A DNA stretch of 13,453 nucleotides from an uncultured Eubacteriales bacterium (GCA_934454005.1 CAKSGI010000036.1:1-13453); one strand, 5' to 3'; positions 1 through 8,171 are shown, counted from the stretch's first letter. Notes: a model not told the origin generated them from the sequence alone. Translations and numbers: made by a program.

Positions 1-1
1 A

Positions 2-529
2 TTTATGGTAATCGCTATTATGATAAAAATAGACTCTAGAGGCCCTATATTCTTCAGGCAAGAGCGTGTAACAGAATATGGGCGAGTTTTTAAAATATTT
101 AAATTTAGAACCATGATCAATAACGCAGACAAATTAGGAACACAAGTTACAGTTGAAAATGATTCAAGAATAACAAAAACTGGAAATCTATTGAGAAAAA
201 TAAGAATGGATGAAATTCCTCAACTTATAAATATATTAATAGGTGATATGAGTTTTGTGGGAACAAGACCAGAGGTTCTAAAATATGTAAACAGTTATTC
301 TGATGAAATGAAAGCAACTCTATTAATGAAAGCAGGCGTTACATCACTTGCAAGTATAAAGTTTAAAGATGAAGATAAACTTCTCAGTTCTTGTGACAAT
401 GTCGATGAAGTTTATATTGACAAAATTTTGCCACAAAAAATGAAATATAATTTAGAATATCTAGAAAATTTTAACTTCTTTTACGATATAAAATTGATGT
501 TTAAAACATTCCTGGCCGTTATAAATTAA
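2..529 (+). CDS. Sugar transferase (monotopic phosphoglycosyl transferase), 5' end cut off by window
   Basis: Transfers a sugar-1-phosphate from a nucleotide sugar to undecaprenyl phosphate at the cytoplasmic membrane, the first step of exopolysaccharide, capsule or glycan assembly. Seen directly: the bacterial sugar transferase core, with GPIFFRQE, FKFRTM, the Asp-Glu pair in RMDEIPQLINIL (D69-E70 counted from the ATG at 5) and GDMSFVGTRPEV. The C-terminal section with a GVTSLASIKF segment is also typical. The family normally has an N-terminal hydrophobic segment before IKIDSRGPIFF. Here the frame is open back to the first base and the ATG at 5 sits inside that hydrophobic stretch, so the true start is upstream and about 25 or more residues are missing. 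A terminator follows, so this is probably the last gene of its cluster. The exact sugar cannot be told. Confidence 0.93.
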   Translation, partial: FMVIAIMIKIDSRGPIFFRQERVTEYGRVFKIFKFRTMINNADKLGTQVTVENDSRITKTGNLLRKIRMDEIPQLINILIGDMSFVGTRPEVLKYVNSYSDEMKATLLMKAGVTSLASIKFKDEDKLLSSCDNVDEVYIDKILPQKMKYNLEYLENFNFFYDIKLMFKTFLAVIN

Positions 530-541
530 ACCTAAACTTGG

Positions 542-595
542 GGAATCTATTACTTATGATTCAATTCATTTGTAGTAGATTCCATAATTTTATTA
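542..595 (+). terminator. Intrinsic terminator after the sugar transferase
   Basis: The arms 542-553 and 572-583 pair over 12 positions, with one U-G wobble on the + strand RNA, around an 18-base loop. They are followed by a T-rich stretch (ATAATTTTATTA, 584-595). The wobble makes the stem better on the + strand than on the - strand. It separates the sugar transferase from the oxidoreductase gene at 699. I could not find a convincing promoter for that gene in the rest of the gap. Confidence 0.65.
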
Positions 596-698
596 TCTCT
601 CTTTTAATAAATTTATCAAGTACAATTCGCACAATGAATAAAGTGTATCAATCATGACTACAATAACTACGTATAATTCTTAAAAGAGGGTGCAATAA

Positions 699-1934
699 TT
701 GGAAAATACCTATATAAATAAACCATTCTGGACTTCTATTAATAAAGTTCCTTATATTTATCCATGGTTATCACATGATGAATCCTCCCAGACTTGTATA
801 ATGGGTGGTGGAATAAATGGAGCTCTATGTTGTTTAAAATTTATTTCTTCTGGTATTGATACTATCCTCATATCTGCAGAGCCAATTGCTTCTTCTGCAA
901 CCTCAAAATCCTATGGAACAATTCAACTCCATTACAATAAGGGTCTTTATAGTTTGTCCAAAAATATTGGAATCACAAAGGCTATAAAGGTGTATAATCT
1001 ACTTAAAAAGTCAATTGATGAAATAGAAAATATTTGCCTTTCACTTGACAATCCATGCGGGTTTAAAAGAGGTAATTCATTTTTATTCACAAGAGAAAAA
1101 AACAATAACGAACTTTTACAAAAAGAATATATGCTTTTGAAACACAATGGCTTTGATGTTAAATTTATAACAAAAAATGAGGCTTTAGAAAAATTCCCTT
1201 TTAAAATAGAATCTGGGATATTATTTAATAATCTAGCAGCAACTGTTGATCCATATCTGTTAACACACGAAATAATAAAAAAATGTGAATCCTTAGGCGC
1301 AAGAATTTACGAAAATTCTAAGGTCGAAAAAATAGGTATTAACCATGATATACCTTACCTTGTAACTTCTACTGGCCAAAAAATAAAAACTGAAAGCATC
1401 ATCTCAACTATTGGAGAAAATGTCTGTAACCTTTTTAATGAATCTAAAACAAAAAGAACAAGTTTTGCAATAGTAACTGAACCTTTAGAAAACTCATCTT
1501 GTCTAGACGATACTTGTTTAATTAGTTGTATAGATAGACCTCAAATAAATTTCTCTTCAACAAAAGACAAAAGAATTATAGCTTATGGATTAGATGCAGG
1601 CATAGTAGACCCATTTAGAAAATTATCTGGTATATCTAAAACGTCAATAAATAAATTTGATAGTAAAAAATTCGACAGTTTAAGCGAGGGACTGTCTTAC
1701 TACTTTCCCGGGCTTTACAATTCCTCCACAAAATATGCATTCGCCACGGACTATATACAAACTGAAACCGGTCTTCCCATCTTAGGGTCACTCAAGGAAT
1801 TTAAAGATTGTTTTTACAGTTTTTGTCCCGGAGAAAATGGTATCCCATTCTCAAATATAACCGCTAATATGCTATTAAATATGCATAAAAACGATTCAAC
1901 ACAAAACAGTTCTCTCTTTAATGCCTCCCTTTAG
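699..1934 (+). CDS. FAD-dependent oxidoreductase (DAO family, YhfW-like without Rieske domain)
   Basis: Predicted cytoplasmic flavoenzyme of the D-amino-acid oxidase/glycine oxidase fold; the substrate is unknown. Seen directly: a short FW..PYIYPWL lead-in, then the dinucleotide-binding GGGINGA (residues 36-42), a Ser-rich SSATSKSYGTIQLHY segment where this family contacts FAD, and a C-terminal TGLPILGSL...CPGENGI segment typical of the FAD-binding end. The lead-in and the Ser/Thr/His segment recall the B. subtilis YhfW type, which carries a C-terminal Rieske 2Fe-2S domain. At 411 aa this protein ends before such a domain, and no CxH...CxxH pattern is present. The start is TTG, chosen because AAGAGGG lies 8 bases upstream and the frame fits the lead-in. 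It stands alone between a terminator and a convergent minus-strand gene. Family assignment is firm, function is not. Confidence 0.83.
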   Translation: MENTYINKPFWTSINKVPYIYPWLSHDESSQTCIMGGGINGALCCLKFISSGIDTILISAEPIASSATSKSYGTIQLHYNKGLYSLSKNIGITKAIKVYNLLKKSIDEIENICLSLDNPCGFKRGNSFLFTREKNNNELLQKEYMLLKHNGFDVKFITKNEALEKFPFKIESGILFNNLAATVDPYLLTHEIIKKCESLGARIYENSKVEKIGINHDIPYLVTSTGQKIKTESIISTIGENVCNLFNESKTKRTSFAIVTEPLENSSCLDDTCLISCIDRPQINFSSTKDKRIIAYGLDAGIVDPFRKLSGISKTSINKFDSKKFDSLSEGLSYYFPGLYNSSTKYAFATDYIQTETGLPILGSLKEFKDCFYSFCPGENGIPFSNITANMLLNMHKNDSTQNSSLFNASL

Positions 1935-1985
1935 CCCATATCTAAATAAGCTTTTTTCTATTTAAATTAAATAACACTAAAAAAT

Positions 1986-2054
1986 AATATCAACTACCAC
2001 ATGATTCAACTTGCCTTAAATAGCAATATTAAATCTTAGATAGTTGACAATATT
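1986..2054 (-). terminator. Possible terminator downstream of degV
   Basis: Arms 1986-1996 and 2041-2054 pair over 11 positions with a 3-base bulge around a 44-base loop. On the minus strand the second arm is followed directly by ATTTTTTAG. The T-run is good but the loop is long and the stem AT-rich, so this is a weak call. It lies in the convergent gap between the oxidoreductase and degV. Confidence 0.3.
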
Positions 2055-2064
2055 ATATATATTA

Positions 2065-2928
2065 TTATAAAGATCTATTTTTCCCAAAAAAGAATAACGC
2101 AACCGCTCCAGGTCCAACATGAGAGCCTGTTACAGGCTCGTAGCAAACTGTGGTGCAGTTTCCACAAAATCCTCTCTTCTTTAAACAGTCTAACAAGTAC
2201 CTAGCACCATTCAAATTATCGGCATGTGCAATACCGATCTCTCTAGCTTTGTCAGTAACAAGCTTTGCATATCTGTCAGCTAATGATTCTAATGCACCTT
2301 TTAATCCTCTTGTTTTGCTATACATAACTATTTTCCCTTGATCATTACCAATCAGTAAAGGATGTATCCCTAATAACCCTCCTATTAATGCCGCTGTTCC
2401 AGAAATCCTTCCACTTTTCCTTAAATATTTCAAATCATCTACAGTTAAACACTGACACATTTTAGGTACTAACAATTTAACTTGTTTTTTTATATTTTCA
2501 ATACTCAACTTAAGTTCTATCATCTTTGCTGTCTCTAAAACAAGCATACCCTCACCAAGAGATGCCCCCAACGTGTCAACTATCTCAATTTTACTATTAG
2601 GGTATTTACTTTTTAATTCATCCGCTGCAACACAAGATGCATTTATAGTTCCACTAATTCCACTCGACATTCCAACATATATAATGTCATTTCCTAACAA
2701 TATTTGTTCTTCAAAACGCCTCTTAAACATTTCAGTGTTTATCATAGACGTTTTTACAACTGAACCAGATCTCAATTCATTATAATACGTTTCACCAGCA
2801 AATATATCTGTTAATTCATTTTGCTCTTTTCCATCCACTGTATATGTAAGAGGTATTACCTCTATTTGATATTTCTCTATAAAATCTCTTGGTAAATTTG
2901 CAGCTGAATCGGTGAAAAGCTGAATCAC
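2065..2928 (-). CDS. DegV family fatty-acid-binding protein
   Basis: DegV/FakB proteins bind a fatty acid and, with the kinase FakA, present it for phosphorylation so that exogenous fatty acids can enter phospholipid synthesis. Seen directly: the opening FTDSAANLP, the TSMINTEMF segment, GISGTINAS, DTLGASLGEGM, the LRKSGRISG segment and a late GSHVGPGAVALFF with the conserved His. The frame is open to an ATG at 2961, but no ribosome site precedes that codon or the ATG at 2946. The GTG at 2928 has AAGGAAG 7 bases upstream and starts the protein one residue before the family's usual beginning, giving about 288 aa, the normal length. No fakA-like DAK2 gene is in the window. It lies downstream of the unknown protein at 3066 with a 138-bp gap. 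Confidence 0.92.
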   Translation of the reverse strand: MIQLFTDSAANLPRDFIEKYQIEVIPLTYTVDGKEQNELTDIFAGETYYNELRSGSVVKTSMINTEMFKRRFEEQILLGNDIIYVGMSSGISGTINASCVAADELKSKYPNSKIEIVDTLGASLGEGMLVLETAKMIELKLSIENIKKQVKLLVPKMCQCLTVDDLKYLRKSGRISGTAALIGGLLGIHPLLIGNDQGKIVMYSKTRGLKGALESLADRYAKLVTDKAREIGIAHADNLNGARYLLDCLKKRGFCGNCTTVCYEPVTGSHVGPGAVALFFFGKNRSL

Positions 2929-3033
2929 TTTTAATCTTCCTTCCATTAAATATTTATTCATCCACTATCTTATAAATAGAATATCATAAATCTTTTTAAA
3001 ATGGAACCTTTTTACCATCTTATGTAAAATACA

Positions 3034-3075
3034 ACTTTTTTCAGCAACCCCTTCTAAAACTAAACTTAAAAAAGT
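3034..3075 (-). terminator. Weak hairpin at the end of the unknown gene
   Basis: Arms 3034-3044 and 3065-3075 match at 10 of 11 positions around a 20-base loop, overlapping the stop codon of the gene at 3066. The stem is nearly all A-U and only TTGTATTTTA follows on the minus strand. It may be a weak terminator or chance pairing in AT-rich DNA. Confidence 0.25.
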
Positions 3076-3887
3076 GTGCTAATTGATTTTACTTGATTTC
3101 CTACAATACAATAAACAGGAACTAATAACCCGAGATCATACAACTTATACTCTGAATATAAATATGATAAAAAATACTCATCTTCAATATAATCCGGAAC
3201 TAAGATTTTGTACTTTATTGGCATATTAACTTTGTATTTATCAATAACATTACAATTAAGATCTATGCTTGATGGCTCCGCTGTAAAAACAATTGCATCT
3301 TCCGATAAATTTAGATTCACCCTTATTTTATCTGGTGCTATAACTATATTACTATCACTAATAGATAATATATTATCATTTAATAAAATATTAACTTTAT
3401 ATTTTTCTATTAATTTCTCCCTTACCGCCTCATAATAATCAATATTATTACTAACTATTTGTAATTGATCCAAATGACAAAGCAATTTTTCAACCAATTC
3501 AAGATACGCTCCTCTTGGATCATATACTGTAACCTTTAATTCCTTTTTATTAACTTCCATATTTTCTATAACATGCAATGCTGCATTCTGACAAAATCTC
3601 CTATAAAGTTTATTGGATGAAAACCTTTGTATTCCAAATATCGCTGGTATCCTTATTTTTTTATCGCATAAAACATAATTTGAATCTTTTTTTATTATAT
3701 CTGAAATTTTTTTCCAATTTATTTTCTCATCTCTTTTTTTATATGTTATATCTCTTGAAATAATACCTTCAGATTCCACCTCTTTAACTTTAGGTCTATT
3801 AGGAATAAACTTTATAAAAATTTTTTTAATTAATTTTAATTTAGGTGCATCTATTATTTTTAAGCTAACTGAAATATTAGATTTCAT
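3066..3887 (-). CDS. Conserved-looking protein of unknown function with a Rossmann-like segment
   Basis: I do not recognise a named family. The protein is 273 aa, without a signal peptide or membrane helix, Lys-rich near the N-terminus and rich in beta-strand-like patterns. Residues about 117-185 look like a nucleotide-binding-type alpha/beta unit: a hydrophobic strand ending in VTVYDPRGAY, a helix ELVEKLLCHL, a second strand LQIVSNN, a helix EAVREKLIEKY, then VNILL and a strand NIVIAP. The order resembles the first half of a Rossmann fold, but there is no GxGxxG. The start was placed at the ATG ending at 3887 because GGGGG sits 5 bases upstream; the frame is open to 3914 but the earlier ATGs at 3914 and 3899 have no ribosome site. 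A hairpin terminator separates it from the S41-like gene upstream, so it probably has its own promoter, and it may be co-transcribed with degV. Confidence 0.75.
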   Translation of the reverse strand: MKSNISVSLKIIDAPKLKLIKKIFIKFIPNRPKVKEVESEGIISRDITYKKRDEKINWKKISDIIKKDSNYVLCDKKIRIPAIFGIQRFSSNKLYRRFCQNAALHVIENMEVNKKELKVTVYDPRGAYLELVEKLLCHLDQLQIVSNNIDYYEAVREKLIEKYKVNILLNDNILSISDSNIVIAPDKIRVNLNLSEDAIVFTAEPSSIDLNCNVIDKYKVNMPIKYKILVPDYIEDEYFLSYLYSEYKLYDLGLLVPVYCIVGNQVKSISTLF

Positions 3888-3957
3888 AAGATCCCCCATT
3901 TTATAAAAATACATAAATTATATTTATATATATGTTATGCCATTAAGAAAATGCAAA

Positions 3958-4004
3958 AATATAGAAGTCTTTTTAAAATTTTAATCTTAAAAGACTTCTA
4001 TATT
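3958..4004 (-). terminator. Terminator ending the ftsEX-M23-S41 operon
   Basis: A perfect 16-bp inverted repeat (3958-3973 with 3989-4004) around a 15-base loop lies 48 bases past the stop codon of the S41-like gene. On the minus strand the stem runs into a short T tract (five T, two of them in the stem). The core pairs GAAGTC with GACTTC. It fits as the operon's terminator; the short T tract keeps confidence moderate. Confidence 0.55.
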
Positions 4005-4051
4005 ATTAAATAATCATTTATTTTAAGGCAACTTATATCAAGTTAAAATCT

Positions 4052-5302
4052 CTAAGATTCTATAACTTCTCCAACTAGTTCCTTTATTGCCTCTTGGACT
4101 TGAACATCATCACTCAGATTAAGAGATCTTCTATCTAAAAGTTCTCTACTAGAAGTAGGCATAACTACAACTTTATCTGGTAGCAGACCTATCCCTGTTA
4201 ATATCCCGCTTTTGTTTGTAACATAATGGGCTGTAGGAATTAAAACAGCAGAATTATCAGAACGCCTAAACACTTTATTATAAGTTGTTCTTCCTGTTGT
4301 GTTTTCTCCAATGATTTTAGCTGCATTATAATCCCTCATAGCAGAAGCAAAAATCTCTCCTGAACCACTTGTATTGCTATTAACAAGCACAACAAACTTA
4401 GAGCTAACCATTGATCCTGATGAAGAATAAACTAATTTTTTCTCTCCATCCTTATTTATGGTACTAATGAGGTCTCCACTTGGCAGTAAATAATCTAGCA
4501 ATTGAGCACTATATTCCATTTTACCAAATAAATTATTTCTTAAATCTATAATGTAATTTTGTGCTCCTTGGTTATGAAGATCATTCAAAGAGTTTTCAAA
4601 TTTTTTTGTTACTAGACTATCAAAATTATATATAGATATATATCCTATATTATCTTTTAATAATGAATACTCAATATCCATCATTTCTGTTTTTTCACAA
4701 GTAACAGTAACTTTTATATCATCTATTTGATTAGCCCCTTGTTTTCTCAAAATTCTAAGATCAATATTCTTACCTTGTGTTCCAGTTAATCTTAGAAGAG
4801 ACTCTTCATAATTAGAAGATTCACAAACAAAATTATTAATTTTTGATATTACGTCTCCTTTTAATAGTCCTGCCTTTTCAGCTGGAGAACCCGGCAATAC
4901 GTATACAATTTCATTCTGCTTCTTATCATTCAATATAGTTGTAACTCCTATATTAAACGATTTTCCTGATTCAATCTCTGTATACAGTTTATAAACTTCA
5001 TCAGACATATACAAACTATAAGAATCTGGTAAACCTTCTATATAGCCCTCACACAATGATTCTTGCAACTTGCTTTCATCTATTTTTCCGATATAGTCCT
5101 GTCTTACTGTTTGATCTACATCACTCAGTTTGTCAAACATAGCTTGCCTTTCGTTAACTCCTGCAACCTTTTTATTAAACTGAGACATAGCAATATTATA
5201 TGCTACTGAATAAGTTACTGCCACAATAACGGCAATTAGAGATATACATATACTCACAACTATTGCTACCTTTTTTTTATTCAAAGTAGTTTTCATTTTC
5301 AT
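4052..5302 (-). CDS. S41/CtpA-like PDZ protein, catalytic residues lost (probable pseudoprotease)
   Basis: A membrane-anchored relative of carboxy-terminal processing proteases, facing outside the cell. Seen directly: a short basic N-terminus, one membrane helix (about 11-35), a helical segment, a PDZ domain (about 105-205, with VLPGSPAEKAGLLKGDVI) and an S41 core (about 215-375, with IIDLRNN and GEIFASAMRDY). In active members the Ser and Lys lie 25 residues apart in patterns like SASASE and FGKGTVQ. Here those stretches read NTSGSGEIF and TTGRTTYN, placing Gly313, Arg338 and Asn342 at the Ser, Lys and Gln positions. Neighbouring Ser312 and Ser314 do not fit the spacing. The frame is intact, so this is not simple decay. 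It follows the M23 gene by 1 bp with AGAGG ahead of the ATG, making it the last gene of the ftsEX operon. I infer a PDZ adaptor or scaffold for the hydrolase. Confidence 0.88.
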   Translation of the reverse strand: MKMKTTLNKKKVAIVVSICISLIAVIVAVTYSVAYNIAMSQFNKKVAGVNERQAMFDKLSDVDQTVRQDYIGKIDESKLQESLCEGYIEGLPDSYSLYMSDEVYKLYTEIESGKSFNIGVTTILNDKKQNEIVYVLPGSPAEKAGLLKGDVISKINNFVCESSNYEESLLRLTGTQGKNIDLRILRKQGANQIDDIKVTVTCEKTEMMDIEYSLLKDNIGYISIYNFDSLVTKKFENSLNDLHNQGAQNYIIDLRNNLFGKMEYSAQLLDYLLPSGDLISTINKDGEKKLVYSSSGSMVSSKFVVLVNSNTSGSGEIFASAMRDYNAAKIIGENTTGRTTYNKVFRRSDNSAVLIPTAHYVTNKSGILTGIGLLPDKVVVMPTSSRELLDRRSLNLSDDVQVQEAIKELVGEVIES

Positions 5303-5303
5303 A

Positions 5304-6551
5304 TTATACCTCTTTTCTTGGATTATACACTATTCCATCTTTTCTTGTTTCAAAATGTAGATGAGGGCCTGTAGAATTACCTGTTCTTCCAACATATCCT
5401 ACAGTATCTCCTTGTTCAACTTCTTTGCCAACTTCTATTCCTGCTGCCAGCGCACTCAGATGCGCATAAAGTGTTGCTCTTCCGTCTCCATGGTCAATTA
5501 ATAAATGTGTTCCATAGCCGCCTCCCCAGTTACCTTCACTTACTTTAATAACCCTTCCGCTTGCTGCTGCCACTACTCTAGCTCCATAAATTCTAGGACC
5601 TGCTATATCTATACCAGTATGCGGCCTAATTCTATCTTCTTCATCTTCAAATGGAGATGATATTTGATAAAATCCGGGAACCGGCCATATATAACCTGAT
5701 GGTTTTTTGCTTGGTTCCCCTGGTGATACCTGCGAAGATGAATCGCTAGATGACGAACTCTCGGATGGTGTGCTGCGAGATTCTTCTTTTTTAGCTTCTT
5801 CTCTAAGCTTAGCATAATACTCTTCTATTTCAGCGTTTATTTTTTGTAGCTCTACATCATTTTGGTCTATTTGGTCAAGAACTATACCTTTTTCACCTTC
5901 AAGCTCTTCCGTTACTTTTTTACTTTCTTCTAAAAGATCAGAAAGTTCAGATTGTTTTTTATCCAAAGTTTCTCTATTTTCTAACACCTCAATCCTAGCT
6001 TTGTCAACTTCATCTTTTTCAGATTTAACTTTGCTTATAGCATCCTTAATCATCGCTATTAATTTGGAATCATGATCGTTAATAAATTTGATCATTGCCG
6101 CTTTATCTAAAAATTCTGTTACATTTTTAGCTTGTAATAATATTTCTATTACAGAAGAATCTCCTGCTTTATAAATAGCTCTTATCCTTTGTTTTAATAT
6201 CTCAAAGTTTGAGTCAATTGAGCCTTGATATTCAGAAATAACGCTTTCTAAACTTTGAATTTTTGAATCTAATTCTCTAATTTGTTGACCTGCTTCATCA
6301 ATTTGTTTTTCAACAACCGCTATCTGCGACTGCAATGTTTCTCTATAAGCTTCTTGTTTCGATTGGTCTTCTCTTAATTCACTTAATTTTCTATTTAATT
6401 CCGAATTTTGAATTTGTAAGTCACTTTTCCTTGAACTCGATTCAGTGATCGCAATTGCAACCACTTTTTGAATATCTCCTAACTGCGTTAAAACCAAGAC
6501 AAAAGTAAGGAGTATGCAAAACAAACGTTTTTTTAAACTTTTAAAATGCAA
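5304..6551 (-). CDS. Secreted coiled-coil M23 peptidoglycan endopeptidase (FtsEX-activated type)
   Basis: Cuts peptide cross-links of the cell wall outside the membrane and is probably switched on by FtsEX, as known for CwlO and for EnvC/amidase pairs. Seen directly: a signal peptide (about 1-34), two long coiled-coil segments (about 40-130 and 165-255) separated by a hydrophobic IEILLQAKNVTEFLDKAAM region like that of PcsB/CwlO-type proteins, a Ser-rich linker (about 258-287) and a C-terminal LytM domain (about 288-415). The zinc and catalytic residues are all present: H311 and D315 in HTGID, H364 in YAHLS, H397 and H399 in HLH. It should therefore be an active enzyme, unlike the degenerate LytM of E. 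coli EnvC. The start is a TTG inside the end of ftsX, 11 bp overlapping, with GAAGGGAG 8 bases upstream, which suggests translational coupling. Confidence 0.93.
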   Translation of the reverse strand: MHFKSLKKRLFCILLTFVLVLTQLGDIQKVVAIAITESSSRKSDLQIQNSELNRKLSELREDQSKQEAYRETLQSQIAVVEKQIDEAGQQIRELDSKIQSLESVISEYQGSIDSNFEILKQRIRAIYKAGDSSVIEILLQAKNVTEFLDKAAMIKFINDHDSKLIAMIKDAISKVKSEKDEVDKARIEVLENRETLDKKQSELSDLLEESKKVTEELEGEKGIVLDQIDQNDVELQKINAEIEEYYAKLREEAKKEESRSTPSESSSSSDSSSQVSPGEPSKKPSGYIWPVPGFYQISSPFEDEEDRIRPHTGIDIAGPRIYGARVVAAASGRVIKVSEGNWGGGYGTHLLIDHGDGRATLYAHLSALAAGIEVGKEVEQGDTVGYVGRTGNSTGPHLHFETRKDGIVYNPRKEV

Positions 6552-7443
6552 TTATATCTCTCCCTTCTTTTTTCAAATATTTTCCTATAGAAATAAGACC
6601 TCCTACTAAACCAAATAATATCCCTGATACCGCAAACGATAAAGAAATTGGCAATATTATAGATTTAAGATCTACTCTTGAAATTGGTATAATATTTGTT
6701 ACTAATTCCATGCAAATTTGATATAGTCCACTTAAACATATTGTTGCAATTAAGGCAGAAATCAACCCTATTACTACACCTTCAACAATAAAAGGAACCC
6801 TTATAAATCCGTCTGTCGCGCCAACAGATTTCATTATGCTTATTTCTAATCTCCTACTGTACATTGTGACCTTTATAGTATTAGAAACTATAAACAAAGA
6901 CACTGCACTTAAAATTAATACCATGCACAATCCTAACATAGAAACTAGTCTATCTAGCTTAACGATAGTTTCGGCTACTCCGCTTTTATCTCCAACTGAA
7001 TCTACTCCACTTATGGACTTTATATTATTAACTGTTTCATCATATCTAGACAAATCATCCATAGCTATGTGGTATGCATCCGGCATTGGATTATCATCTC
7101 CCTGCAAACCATCAAATAAAGTGCCTAATACATCTTTATATTTTTCTATAGCCTCTTCTTTAGAGAAAAATTCACAGGATATTATATTATCTACTTTATT
7201 TATTTTTTCTCCAACCTGAATCGCCTCAATAGATGACAAATCTGTATCTAAATAAACTGTAAAATTATTCTTATGTTCTACCTCTTTTAATGAGGCTTTT
7301 ATATTGGCAGAAAATAATACCGCCGCTCCAGTTATAAGTAAGCAAGACAATAATACACCTATTGATGCCATTGTCATTAATTTATTATTTAATATATTTT
7401 TTAAGCCTTCTTTTGTGAGGTATTTAATAGATCCTAATCTCAT
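6541..7443 (-). CDS. ftsX: FtsX, permease-like subunit of the FtsEX complex
   Basis: Transmits the ATPase cycle of FtsE across the membrane to an extracellular wall hydrolase. Seen directly: 300 aa with four membrane helices at about 22-45, 167-188, 217-240 and 262-286, and a large first extracellular loop (46-165) containing NFTVYLDTDLS and an FFSKEEAIEKYKD segment, both typical of FtsX. The MYSRRLEISIMKSVGATDGFIR segment after helix 2 is the conserved cytoplasmic part of the fold. The start overlaps the end of ftsE by 4 bp (ATGA), and its own 3' end overlaps the M23 gene. The extracellular loop is the expected docking site for the coiled coil of that M23 protein; this is inferred from the family and gene order. 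Confidence 0.96.
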   Translation of the reverse strand: MRLGSIKYLTKEGLKNILNNKLMTMASIGVLLSCLLITGAAVLFSANIKASLKEVEHKNNFTVYLDTDLSSIEAIQVGEKINKVDNIISCEFFSKEEAIEKYKDVLGTLFDGLQGDDNPMPDAYHIAMDDLSRYDETVNNIKSISGVDSVGDKSGVAETIVKLDRLVSMLGLCMVLILSAVSLFIVSNTIKVTMYSRRLEISIMKSVGATDGFIRVPFIVEGVVIGLISALIATICLSGLYQICMELVTNIIPISRVDLKSIILPISLSFAVSGILFGLVGGLISIGKYLKKEGRDIIAF

Positions 7444-8171
7444 ATTACACCTCCAACAAGTTCGCTTTCAAATTTACAATCATCTGTATTGTCGTCACTC
7501 AAAATTCTACCATCTTTTATTTCTATTACTCTTTTTTTAAATTTTTCAACAAGATCATGTTCGTGAGTTACCATTAATATAGTTGTCCCACATTTATTTA
7601 TCTCGCTTAAAAGTTCAACTATTTCATATGATAGTTCAGGATCAATATTACCAGTTGGTTCATCTGCTATTATCATCGACGGATTATTAACCAATGCTCT
7701 TGCAAGACCTACTCTTTGCTGTTCTCCACCAGATAGTTCTGATGGATATGAACGTGCCTTTTTCTCTAATCCTACAAGTCCTAATATGTATGGAACCCGT
7801 TTTCTAACATCTCTCTCTCTAGACCCTATAACCCTCATAGCAAAAGCTACATTATCAAAAACAGTCATTTTATCAATAAGCCTAAAATCCTGAAAAACTA
7901 TCCCCATAGTACGTCTTAAAAAAGGTATTTCTTTTCTTTTTAAAGTAGAAAGCTTTTTATCGTTTACTATTATTTCTCCCTCGCTTTGTTCTTCTTCCTT
8001 CATAATAAGCTTTAAAAATGTGCTCTTACCTGCGCCAGACGAACCAACTATAAATACAAAATCACCTTTATTAATTTTTAAATTTACATTTTTAAGCGCA
8101 TTTGTACCATTATCATATTTTTTAGATACATTTACAAACTCAATCATAATTTTTTTATTATCCCCCTCCAT
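7440..8171 (-). CDS. ftsE: FtsE, ATPase subunit of the FtsEX complex
   Basis: Cytoplasmic ABC ATPase that drives FtsX. Seen directly: Walker A GSSGAGKST (43-51), Q-loop FQDFRLI around Q94 (this exact form is typical of FtsE), signature LSGGEQQRV (146-154), Walker B MIIADEPTG (166-174) and the switch His in VTHEHD (H203). All motifs are intact and the 243-aa length is slightly longer than usual, the excess being a C-terminal tail. AGAGG lies 8 bases ahead of the ATG. It is first in the ftsE-ftsX-M23-S41 run. The upstream gap to the PucR-type gene is only 80 bp, holds a 13-bp hairpin and shows no clear promoter, so part of its transcription may come from the regulator gene's promoter. Confidence 0.97.
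   Translation of the reverse strand: MEGDNKKIMIEFVNVSKKYDNGTNALKNVNLKINKGDFVFIVGSSGAGKSTFLKLIMKEEEQSEGEIIVNDKKLSTLKRKEIPFLRRTMGIVFQDFRLIDKMTVFDNVAFAMRVIGSRERDVRKRVPYILGLVGLEKKARSYPSELSGGEQQRVGLARALVNNPSMIIADEPTGNIDPELSYEIVELLSEINKCGTTILMVTHEHDLVEKFKKRVIEIKDGRILSDDNTDDCKFESELVGGVI

Noticed and set aside
672..677. TATAAT as a promoter for the oxidoreductase gene
   Set aside because: Transcription would begin at or inside the ribosome binding site at 684-690, and no -35 lies at proper spacing.
2929..2961. ATG starts at 2961 and 2946 for degV
   Set aside because: Neither has a ribosome site; the GTG at 2928 has a good one and matches the usual family N-terminus.
6836..7219. 127-residue open frame opposite ftsX
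   Set aside because: It is antisense to the well-supported ftsX, has no ribosome site and shows no recognisable motif.
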